Below the pieces are notes generated by a model. The model searched no databases. It was not told where the DNA came from and saw only the letters and a program-made list of their open reading frames with translations. Below, in pieces: positions 16,624 through 23,348 of a stretch of 40,019 nucleotides of DNA. How positions within the stretch are numbered: position 1 is the first letter of the stretch; each line of letters starts with the position of its first letter. Source of the DNA: JABMOW01 sp964409335 (GTDB taxonomy: Bacteria; Fidelibacterota; Marinisomatia; SCGC-AAA003-L08; JACNLC01); contig CAYPCW010000022.1 of NCBI GenBank assembly GCA_964409335.1, positions 1-40,019 of the forward strand. The letters run 5' to 3'. The translations under genes and the position numbers were made by a program.

Positions 16624-18779
16624 TTTTTTAATTCATTTTGTTTAATCACCAATTCAATGGCTTCATCAAAATGCTTCCCAAGGATATTGATCTCCCCAAT
16701 TTTTTCAGATGATTTTCCTTTATTCTGATCGAGCAGGCCTCGTATGGCAAGCATGGCTGCTTTCCGACAGATAAATTCAATATCCGATCCGGTCAGGCTT
16801 TCTGTCTTCAAAGCCAGTTTATTCAGATTTACTTTTTTATCCAATGGTTTATTTCGGGTATGAATACCAAATATTTTTTCTCTCGTAGATGAATCAGGAA
16901 GCGGCAATTCAAATATCAGGTCGAACCTGCCGCTTCTTAATAAAGCAGGGTCAATTAAATCAATCCTGTTGGTTGCTGCCAGCACGATGACTCCTTTAAG
17001 GTCTTCTATGCCATCCATTTCGGTGAGAAACTGCCCGATCACCCGTTCGATGACACCTGAACCGGAGCTATCTTCGCTCCGGCGTGGTGTGAGACTATCG
17101 ATTTCATCAAGAAACAAAATGCAGGGCGAGGCTTGTTTGGCCATTCTAAAAAGTTCTCTTACGCCTTTTTCCGATTCTCCAATATAGCGACTAAGAATTT
17201 GCGGTCCTTTAACAGAAATGAAATTCACGCCGCTTTCGCTCGCGAGTGCTTTAGCCAGATAGGTTTTTCCCGTGCCAGGTTTCCCGTGTAGGATAATTCC
17301 TTTGGGTGGTTTAGTATCTGCTTTTTTAAACAGGTCGGCGTATTTTAAAGGCCATTCCACCGTTTCCATTAAGGCATTTTTTATTTCTTCCAGTCCGCCT
17401 ACATCCGCCCATTTTACGTCAGGGACCTCAACAAATACCTCTCTGATCGCTGATGGCTCCACTTCTTTCATGGCATCCGTAAAATTCTCCATGGTCACTT
17501 CCAGCGACATGAGAATTTCGTAAGGAATTTCTGCCATTTCGAAGTCTATTTGAGGTAGTATTTTCCGCAGTGCGGTCATGGCTGCCTCGCGGGCCAGGGC
17601 TTCCAGATCCGCACCCACAAAACCGTGTGTAATTTCTGCCAATTTCTCTAAATCAACATTCATCGACAAGGGAATTCCCCTGGTGTGAATGAGCAAAATT
17701 TCCAGCCTGCCCTTTTTGTCAGGGATTGAAATAGAAATCTCACGGTCGAATCGGCCTGGTCTTCTCAGAGCCGGATCGATGGCATTGGGAATATTGGTTG
17801 CACCTATAACAATGACTTTTCCCCTTGATTCTAAACCATCCATCAGCGACAACAATTGAGCCACCACCCGTTTCTCCACTTGCTTTTCCCCGCCCATATC
17901 TTCTCTCTTTGGGGCGATAGCATCTATTTCGTCAATAAAAATAATGGATGGCGCATGTGCCTGGGCTTCTTCAAAAAGTTTTCGGATCCGTCCTTCGCTT
18001 TCTCCATAAAATTTCCCCATTATTTCAGGACCTGATATATTGATGAAATAAGCATCGGTTTCATGAGCCACAGCTCTGACAATCAATGTTTTTCCTGTTC
18101 CGGGAGGGCCATACATAAAAACCCCTTTTGGTGGCTGAATACCAAGCCTTTCGAATATTTCAGGATATTTTAACGGAAGTTCTATCATCTCTCTGATGCG
18201 TTGTACCTGTTGGCCAAGCCCACCTATATCTTCATAAGAAATTTTGCGTTTTTGTACTCCATCCTGCTTAGTTAATTCAAGCTGAATGGTGGTGTTGGAA
18301 TGGATGAGCACCACTCCTTCAGGACTTGTACCGGTTACTGTATAATCTACTGACCGTGAACCAAATAAAGTGGCCCTTACTTTATCTCCTTTAAGTACAG
18401 ACAAACCATTAATGAGCGATCCAATATATTTGGCGTCATCGGCTTTATACAAGGAACTTGATTTTGTTTCGGGTTTCAGTTTTATTTTTACTGCCTGGTG
18501 ATAGGTGGTTTTAGCGATCTTCACTTTTTCATCAAGTCCAGCCTGGGCGTTTTCACGCGTAATGCCATCCATTTGTATGATTTTCCTGCCTCTGTCCTCA
18601 GGATAACAAGGCATGATCTTGACAGGTGTGGCATGTTTACCTTCAATCAATATCACTTCGCCACTTTCAAGGCCAATCAATTTCATGTCTTCAGGATCGA
18701 TCCTGGCTATAGTCCTTCCCACATCCTTTACCAGGGCTTCTTTAACGCGTAATATTATTTCGTCTTTGATTTTGGTCAT
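16620..18779 (-). CDS. CDC48/p97-like tandem AAA+ ATPase
   Basis: 719 aa. Residues 1 to about 170 form the CDC48 N domain (GRTIARIDPEDMKLIGLESG, ALVK at the start). D1 has Walker A GPPGTGKT (224-231), IIFIDEIDAIAPKRE and RRPGRFDREI. D2 has HGKPGTGKT, ILFLDEIDSLTPRR and LRSGRFDLIFELPLPD. Both rings look catalytically complete. The family extracts or unfolds proteins from complexes and membranes. Here it directly precedes and overlaps the GvpF/L-J gene, suggesting a dedicated remodelling step for vesicle proteins (inference). The upstream neighbour is the four-helix-bundle gene, 6 bp away. Confidence 0.95.
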   Translation of the reverse strand: MTKIKDEIILRVKEALVKDVGRTIARIDPEDMKLIGLESGEVILIEGKHATPVKIMPCYPEDRGRKIIQMDGITRENAQAGLDEKVKIAKTTYHQAVKIKLKPETKSSSLYKADDAKYIGSLINGLSVLKGDKVRATLFGSRSVDYTVTGTSPEGVVLIHSNTTIQLELTKQDGVQKRKISYEDIGGLGQQVQRIREMIELPLKYPEIFERLGIQPPKGVFMYGPPGTGKTLIVRAVAHETDAYFINISGPEIMGKFYGESEGRIRKLFEEAQAHAPSIIFIDEIDAIAPKREDMGGEKQVEKRVVAQLLSLMDGLESRGKVIVIGATNIPNAIDPALRRPGRFDREISISIPDKKGRLEILLIHTRGIPLSMNVDLEKLAEITHGFVGADLEALAREAAMTALRKILPQIDFEMAEIPYEILMSLEVTMENFTDAMKEVEPSAIREVFVEVPDVKWADVGGLEEIKNALMETVEWPLKYADLFKKADTKPPKGIILHGKPGTGKTYLAKALASESGVNFISVKGPQILSRYIGESEKGVRELFRMAKQASPCILFLDEIDSLTPRRSEDSSGSGVIERVIGQFLTEMDGIEDLKGVIVLAATNRIDLIDPALLRSGRFDLIFELPLPDSSTREKIFGIHTRNKPLDKKVNLNKLALKTESLTGSDIEFICRKAAMLAIRGLLDQNKGKSSEKIGEINILGKHFDEAIELVIKQNELKK

Positions 18780-18822
18780 GGTTTATTAGTTGATAGGTTT
18801 ATTAGTTGATAAGTTTATGGGG
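18780..18822. repeat. Degenerate short tandem repeat at the 3' end of the four-helix-bundle gene
   Basis: Two near-identical 16-bp units GGTTTATTAGTTGATA follow one another, with a degraded third (GGGGTTATGGGTTGAT). The units code for the PIN-type tail of the four-helix-bundle protein on the minus strand. Related repeats in inverted orientation lie on the other side of the gene at 19316-19404. Confidence 0.75.
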
Positions 18823-19178
18823 TTATGGGTTGATTTATAAAGAGCATTCAACATTCTTCCAATATGGTCAATTTTTGCTCTAAGTGTGGTTAATTGGTTT
18901 TTTTGTAAAAATTTCAAATCAGCAGCAAGTATCAATTGATTCAAAACTTCTATAAGACTACCAAAAGCAATTTCGTAAAATCTTGATTGGTCTTTTTTAC
19001 TCCATCGTGTACTTCCTTCTGCGATATTACTGCTCACAGATATTGAAGCTCTTCTAATCTGGCTGGTTAATCCAAATTTTTCATCCTGTGGAAATGTAGA
19101 AGTTACCTGATAAATATCATTTACCAGTTCTCTTGACGTTTGCCAAACTTCCAGATTTTCAAATGAATATTTCATCAT
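18786..19178 (-). CDS. Four-helix-bundle protein (S23/23S rRNA intervening-sequence family)
   Basis: 130 aa. SFENLEVWQTSRELVNDIY, LTSQIRRASISVSSNIAEG and RFYEIAFGSLIEVLNQLI are hallmarks of the S23 / four-helix-bundle family, originally described from intervening sequences in 23S rRNA genes. The C-terminus HNPINLSTNKPIN is encoded by a degenerate 16-bp repeat that continues past the stop. Similar short repeats flank this gene type in Bacteroidota as I recall. It sits between the ArsA-like gene and the AAA+ gene, breaking the otherwise tight operon, and looks like a passenger insertion. Confidence 0.88.
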   Translation of the reverse strand: MMKYSFENLEVWQTSRELVNDIYQVTSTFPQDEKFGLTSQIRRASISVSSNIAEGSTRWSKKDQSRFYEIAFGSLIEVLNQLILAADLKFLQKNQLTTLRAKIDHIGRMLNALYKSTHNPINLSTNKPIN

Positions 19179-19315
19179 AATATAATTGTTTTTAATTGTA
19201 TGATGTAGCTCGCATATTAAAAATAATATTACTCAAGTGTTTAGCTTCGCTGAGTTCGCAAGCTCGGTTGTGTCCGTAAAACATGCTCGGTTCATATTTT
19301 ATACTTTTTTCAACT

Positions 19316-19404
19316 CAATAACTTATCAACCCATCAACCCATCAACCTTTCAACCTTTCAACCTTTCAACCTTTCAACCTTTCAACCTTTCAACCTTTCA
19401 ACCT
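19316..19404. repeat. 8-bp microsatellite running into an assembly gap
   Basis: Tandem ATCAACCC units change into at least eight TTCAACCT units up to the Ns. Together with the repeats at 18780-18822 it brackets the four-helix-bundle gene. Translation gives PSTFQPFNLSTFQPF, the typical Bacteroidota low-complexity repeat. It is the likely cause of the 100-N gap. Confidence 0.85.
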
Positions 19405-19504
19405 NNNNNNNNNNNNNNNNNNNNNNNNNNNNNNNNNNNNNNNNNNNNNNNNNNNNNNNNNNNNNNNNNNNNNNNNNNNNNNNNNNNNNNNNNNNNNNNN
19501 NNNN
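19405..19504. other. 100-N scaffold gap
   Basis: A gap of exactly 100 Ns, a conventional placeholder for unknown length. It removes the 3' end of the ArsA-like gene and part of the microsatellite. Confidence 0.95.
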
Positions 19505-20446
19505 TTCATCTTTAAAAAGGCACCTCCTCAACTGATCCAATGCTTCCAGTCCTTTAACCTCTTCAGCAAACGTGGGTACTTCAACCCTGTTTAAATCGCT
19601 GAACAGTTCACTTATTTGCTTAAGATACGTGGCCTGACTGGCACGTCTTGCGATACAAAAATCACATCCTTCAGAAACCATTACATTGTTCACGATGATT
19701 TGCCGTGCAACTATTCCGGATGTACTCAGATCTGCGAGCAACCTCCTTGTTTCCATGATGGCCATTGCTTCGGGGATGCAAACCGGAATAAATTCACACT
19801 TGGTATTATTCTTCAGGATATTCTCTATTCGTTTAACCGTTTTCTTTAGGTTGAGTAAGAATGTATCCACCTCATCCTGATGATAAGTACCTGAAAAACT
19901 GGTTACCATGTAGCGGTATTTCCATCTCATTCGGGCAGCCACTTTAATCCATTCGTCCAGCAACCTGGGCGATGAAATCAGGCGCAATGCATGACCGGTT
20001 GGGGCTGTATCCACCACATATTTATCGTATTCACCTTCTTCGATAAAATCGATGATGGTTATAAAACTCATCACTTCATCAATACCTGGCATTGTTAAAG
20101 TCAGCATATTATCAATGTCTTCATTATCAAGATTGGTGGAAGTTTCCAGAAGCTTTTTCAGTTCTTTCTGGTGTGCCGTCTTGAAATCCGACAGGGCTTC
20201 GTCAGCCACCACCTCGATGGCCGACAGGTTAGTTGTCCCTTCAACTTTAACAACTTTAAACCCAATTTTTTGTTCAAGGCAATCCGATACCGAATGTGCC
20301 GGATCGGTGGAAATAAGCAATGTTTTGAAATTTTCAGATAAAGCCTTAGCCGTTGCAATAGCACAACTGGTTTTTCCTACACCACCCTTTCCTCCGAAAA
20401 TGATGAGTTTTAAATCCAGATCTTCTAAGCCAGCAAGTGCTATGAT
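19505..20446 (-). CDS. ArsA/Get3-like ATPase, 3' end lost in gap
   Basis: The coding frame contains the deviant P-loop FGGKGGVGKTS, then LLISTDPAHSVSDCL (switch I), VVDTAPTGHALRLI (switch II) and CDFCIARRASQATYL, the CxxC region of the ArsA/Get3 family. About 314 codons are visible before the gap. The first ATG-like start would cut off the P-loop, so the true start must be upstream. Between the in-frame stop at 20456-20458 and the P-loop there is no ATG, GTG or TTG, only ATC/ATA codons (20446-20441) or CTG. The gene overlaps the end of gvpH. Get3-type ATPases handle hydrophobic proteins, fitting delivery of GvpA-like proteins (inference). Confidence 0.85.
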
Positions 20447-20448
20447 GT

Positions 20449-20967
20449 TTACTTTTTAATTCTGATTTCAAGAATGCCGTTTGTAAATTTGTGATGTAAA
20501 TTTTCTTTACTGACTTTTACCGGCAGAAGCAATTCTTTTCTGTATTTTCTGGTTTTGCTTACTGCTGAGAATTCAAGGATATCTTCCTTCAGGTCGATAA
20601 CGATATCATTCTTCTCTATGCCAGGCATTTCAGCAATTATTACAATTTCATTCTTTTCATTAAACAGGTCTGTCATGGGTTCCCGTTCTTCATCCACTTT
20701 TGGTCCCTCGGCTGTTTTTCTAATATTCCCAAAAGTTTCTACTTTAGGAGAGCCTCCGCCGGCTGTGTTGATGGTGATACCGTAAACGCCCTTCATTCCT
20801 TTTTTGATGTGACCGAAGTTGATTTCTCCTTCTTTATTCACACCTCCAGATTCCTCTAGTTTTCCCGCGAGTTCTACAAGTTTTTCAATGCCTTTAAACA
20901 GGCCCCCAAGCCCGAAAAGGTCAGAACCAGACTCCTCTTTTTTTTCCTTACTGTCATCGTGTTCCAT
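20449..20967 (-). CDS. gvpH: Gas vesicle protein GvpH (Hsp20-like)
   Basis: 172 aa. The C-terminal half is a compact alpha-crystallin domain: LFNEKNEIVIIAEMPGIEKNDI, LEFSAVSKTRKYRKELLLP and FTNGILEIRIKK. The first ~60 residues hold LFGLGGLFKGIEKLVELAGKL, a motif seen in GvpH-type proteins. Hsp20 members hold clients from aggregating; haloarchaeal GvpH interacts with the vesicle machinery. It lies between gvpJ and the ArsA-like gene. Confidence 0.85.
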   Translation of the reverse strand: MEHDDSKEKKEESGSDLFGLGGLFKGIEKLVELAGKLEESGGVNKEGEINFGHIKKGMKGVYGITINTAGGGSPKVETFGNIRKTAEGPKVDEEREPMTDLFNEKNEIVIIAEMPGIEKNDIVIDLKEDILEFSAVSKTRKYRKELLLPVKVSKENLHHKFTNGILEIRIKK

Positions 20968-20994
20968 TTTATTTACTTTCTTTATATTTAGTGA

Positions 20995-21294
20995 TTAAGA
21001 TTGCCTGGAAACAGCTTCAAGCTTTTCCAAACGCGCCTCTAGAGTTTCCTGTTGCTGCATCAGCTCTTTTTCTCTGGCTTTAGTGGACAAGTAAGTATCT
21101 TCCTGCCACCAGTTGATCCCCATTTCCATTGCTTTGTCAACCGAAGCAATAAGAAGTCGTATTTTAATGGTTATCAGGTCGATATCTGCAATCTGTATTT
21201 TGATATCGCCTGCAATAACGATCCCTTTGTCGAGTACTCTTTCCAGAATATCGGCGAGGCCGGTTGCGTTAATTGAATGTGTAGGTTCTGCCAT
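20995..21294 (-). CDS. gvpJ: Gas vesicle protein GvpJ
   Basis: 99 aa, GvpA-related. LADILERVLDKGIVIAGDIK, DIDLITIKIRLLIASVDKA, then GINWWQEDTYLS match GvpJ, whose WW-x(2)-D-x-YLS tail after the GvpA-like core is distinctive. A charged coiled-coil tail (LEARLEKLEAV) ends the protein. GvpJ is a minor component thought to act early, at vesicle tips. It lies 27 bp upstream of gvpH. Confidence 0.9.
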   Translation of the reverse strand: MAEPTHSINATGLADILERVLDKGIVIAGDIKIQIADIDLITIKIRLLIASVDKAMEMGINWWQEDTYLSTKAREKELMQQQETLEARLEKLEAVSRQS

Positions 21295-21309
21295 GATAAG
21301 TTATTTTTT

Positions 21310-21627
21310 TTAATAATCAATCGACATGGTTTTCCATTCTTTTTTACCCACCTCTTTTTGAGGTTTTTTTTTCATTGTATCCTCCTCAGGTGTAATTCTG
21401 GGTGTTAATTTTTCATTGGTGAATTCTTGAATTTCTTTAAGTCGGGTCTGAATAAACTTAAGTCTTTGCAGAATCCTTATTTCTTCACCCTTCAGCCGGC
21501 TTCTTTCTTTTTCGTAGATATATAACTTGATGAAATCCGAATCTTCCTTGTTAGGTATACCAGATTTATTAACATTTTGCATCGACTTAATGCTCTGTAG
21601 TCCCTTTATTTGGCTTGAAATGGGCAT
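21310..21627 (-). CDS. Small charged helical protein of the gas-vesicle operon
   Basis: 105 aa, no family recognised. The centre (IYEKERSRLKGEEIRILQRLK) is a charged amphipathic helix likely to form a coiled coil, and the C-terminus is basic and disordered-looking (MKKKPQKEVGKKEW). It lies five bases after gvpN and 15 bp before gvpJ, so it is part of the operon and probably an accessory protein. Confidence 0.7.
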   Translation of the reverse strand: MPISSQIKGLQSIKSMQNVNKSGIPNKEDSDFIKLYIYEKERSRLKGEEIRILQRLKFIQTRLKEIQEFTNEKLTPRITPEEDTMKKKPQKEVGKKEWKTMSIDY

Positions 21628-21632
21628 AATTA

Positions 21633-22577
21633 TTAGTTTTTAGTGATGAAGAAATTTACTTTCGTGTACTGCTCAATTAACTCGTTTACAATTAATTTCA
21701 CTCTTTCCTGATTGGTTTTCGAGCCTATCCTGCTCGTTTCTGAAGTAAGGATGTCCTGACAAATTTTACGGAAAATGTCTTTTGATTCAGAAGGTGTTGT
21801 GTTCAGTGTGGCCAACGTTTTTGCAATCATAATTGAACCCCGGATGGTAGGATCAAACTCTGTTTTTCCGGATTCACGCAATCCGCGGACGATTTTAACA
21901 ATCGTTTCAGAATCATCAAGGGAGAGGTTTGACTTGGCCATGGTAATCTTCAACTCGGTTTCATAATCAAAGTGGTCAAGATCCATGGTAACCATCCTGT
22001 CTCGCAAGGCATCCTGTGTTCTATTAACACCGGCATATTCTTCCGGATTAGACGTAAAAATGGCTCGGAATTCAGGGTGTACCTTCATATAATAATCCTC
22101 TTCTTTGGCAGCGGAAGTGCTTAGCATTCGTTCCTGGAGGATGGGCAGCAGGATATTATTTGCCTCTGGTCGTGAACGGGTAAATTCATCATAAATCAGT
22201 GTAAACCCGTTTTTAACAGCAATTGTTAGCCTATTGTTCACCCACTGTTTCGACATATTCTCTTCATATTTGTGCACTGTGTGAATAAATTTATCGTCCA
22301 GCTTTTTATACTTATAACCTTGCTCACTGCCGATAAGGTCGGAAGTTTTATACTCGGCATCGCCATGAATAATCACTACCGGCCTGCCTATTTTACTTGC
22401 CAGGTGCATAGCCACCGTTGTTTTGCCCGTTCCGGAAGGACCTCTGAAATGAACAGGAAATCCTGCTTTGATATAGGTAAGCCCCCGGCCTGTAATGTCT
22501 TTAATATATTCTGTCTCAACAAAATTCGACATGGGTTTCAGCTCAAGAACTGTATTCATTACGTTATTCTCACTCAT
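21633..22577 (-). CDS. gvpN: Gas vesicle protein GvpN (MoxR-like AAA+ ATPase)
   Basis: 314 aa. Walker A GPSGTGKTT at residues 46-54, Walker B LIYDEFTRSRPEANN, sensor I region IFTSNPEEYAGVNRTQDAL and the arginine-finger area RDRMVTMDL are all present. TEYIKDITGRGLTYIKAG at the N-terminus is the GvpN signature. GvpN raises vesicle size and yield and is thought to remodel shell proteins using ATP. It follows the 60-aa helical gene by 22 bp. Confidence 0.96.
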   Translation of the reverse strand: MSENNVMNTVLELKPMSNFVETEYIKDITGRGLTYIKAGFPVHFRGPSGTGKTTVAMHLASKIGRPVVIIHGDAEYKTSDLIGSEQGYKYKKLDDKFIHTVHKYEENMSKQWVNNRLTIAVKNGFTLIYDEFTRSRPEANNILLPILQERMLSTSAAKEEDYYMKVHPEFRAIFTSNPEEYAGVNRTQDALRDRMVTMDLDHFDYETELKITMAKSNLSLDDSETIVKIVRGLRESGKTEFDPTIRGSIMIAKTLATLNTTPSESKDIFRKICQDILTSETSRIGSKTNQERVKLIVNELIEQYTKVNFFITKN

Positions 22578-22599
22578 GGTAGATATGATTATTTATGAT

Positions 22600-22782
22600 T
22601 TACTTAAATTCCCGATTAGTCATTTGTTCCAGTGTCTTTTTCCAAAGGGTACTTGCTTTTTCAATTTCTTTCATCATGTTTTCTTTGGCAAGTAAAAAAT
22701 CTTCTTTTCTTTTCACATATTTAGTCAGGGCTTCCTGTCTTTTTTGTAAACTCATTTTTATGTTGTTACCCACATCTTTCAT
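22600..22782 (-). CDS. 60-residue helical protein of the gas-vesicle operon
   Basis: A short, lysine- and glutamate-rich protein predicted as one long helix (KRQEALTKYVKRKEDFLLAKE, then MMKEIEKASTLWKKTL). No family is recognised. It fills the gap between the zinc-finger gene and gvpN on the same strand with operon-like spacing, and probably works with the other coiled-coil proteins here. Confidence 0.6.
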   Translation of the reverse strand: MKDVGNNIKMSLQKRQEALTKYVKRKEDFLLAKENMMKEIEKASTLWKKTLEQMTNREFK

Positions 22783-22831
22783 TTATCGCCTTTACCTTTC
22801 CAACTTCTAACCATAAATTTTAAACGCCTAA

Positions 22832-23134
22832 CTAATAAAACCCTTTTCCTTTACACAGGGTACATGGCAATGCATCACTCGATTTACCAGTTCCATTGCA
22901 TGTTTTACATTTTGAATCGCTTTTGATGGTATTTACACCCCTTCCTCCGCAAACAATACATGCCACCCTTGCACCAAGTGGATTTCTACCTGTACCGGCG
23001 CAAAAAACACATTTTTTCATTGGTTCCTCAATTTCAACATGACCCGTGCCGTTGCATGAAAGGCAATGTGAAATGGCAGAAAGAAGATCGAACGGATCTT
23101 TTCCTGTTCCGCCGCAAAAAGCACATTTTTTCAT
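22832..23134 (-). CDS. Stand-alone DnaJ-type zinc-finger protein
   Basis: 100 aa with six CxxCxGxG motifs: CAFCGGTG, CLSCNGTG, CVFCAGTG, CIVCGGRG, CKTCNGTG and CTLCKGKG, enough for three zinc sites (DnaJ has four motifs). There is no J domain. The ATG at 23134 is preceded by GAGGA, which is itself inside a duplicated copy of the first 38 codons. That upstream copy is open but has TGA where the first Cys codon should be (23237-23239), after a short ATG frame MTKILK (23257). The original gene may therefore have started at 23257 with two more motifs. DnaJ zinc fingers bind unfolded clients, which fits the J domain fused to GvpF/L. Confidence 0.8.
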   Translation of the reverse strand: MKKCAFCGGTGKDPFDLLSAISHCLSCNGTGHVEIEEPMKKCVFCAGTGRNPLGARVACIVCGGRGVNTIKSDSKCKTCNGTGKSSDALPCTLCKGKGFY

Positions 23135-23238
23135 TGGTTCCTCAATTTCAACATGACCCGTGCCGTTGCATGAAAGGCAATGTGAAATGGCAGAAAGAAG
23201 ATCGAACGGATCTTTTCCTGTTCCGCCGCAAAAAGCTC
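23011..23238. repeat. 114-bp tandem duplication in the zinc-finger gene
   Basis: Two copies (23011-23124 and 23125-23238) are identical except for one base at 23237, which turns a cysteine codon TGT into TGA on the minus strand. The period is 38 codons, so the duplication is in frame and adds two CxxCxGxG motifs. The near identity indicates recent duplication or an assembly artefact. Confidence 0.92.
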
Positions 23239-23286
23239 ATTTGAGAATTTTTGTCATCGCCAAAATTGTTTATCATTAAAACTAAT

Positions 23287-23332
23287 GGAGTCGAATCACC
23301 TTGCACTATGCGGCACAAGTAACTTCGACTCC
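23287..23332 (-). terminator. Hairpin between the repeat-rich coiled-coil gene and the zinc-finger gene
   Basis: GGAGTCGAA (23287-23295) pairs perfectly with TTCGACTCC (23324-23332), with a nested CTTG/CAAG stem in the 28-nt loop. It lies just after the stop of the coiled-coil gene at 23349. The following ATTAGTTTTAATG is only moderately T-rich, so a partial terminator or an mRNA-processing or stability hairpin is more likely than a full stop. Confidence 0.5.
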
Positions 23333-23348
23333 AATCCTTCCTTTCGTA

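Noticed and set aside
19316..19404. Regular short repeats suggesting a CRISPR-like array
   Set aside because: The unit is only 8 bp with no spacers, so it is a microsatellite linked to the four-helix-bundle gene.
23237..23239. Selenocysteine codon in the zinc-finger gene
   Set aside because: The TGA lies in a near-perfect tandem duplication where one base differs; mutation or assembly error is much more likely, and no SECIS-like stem was evident by eye.
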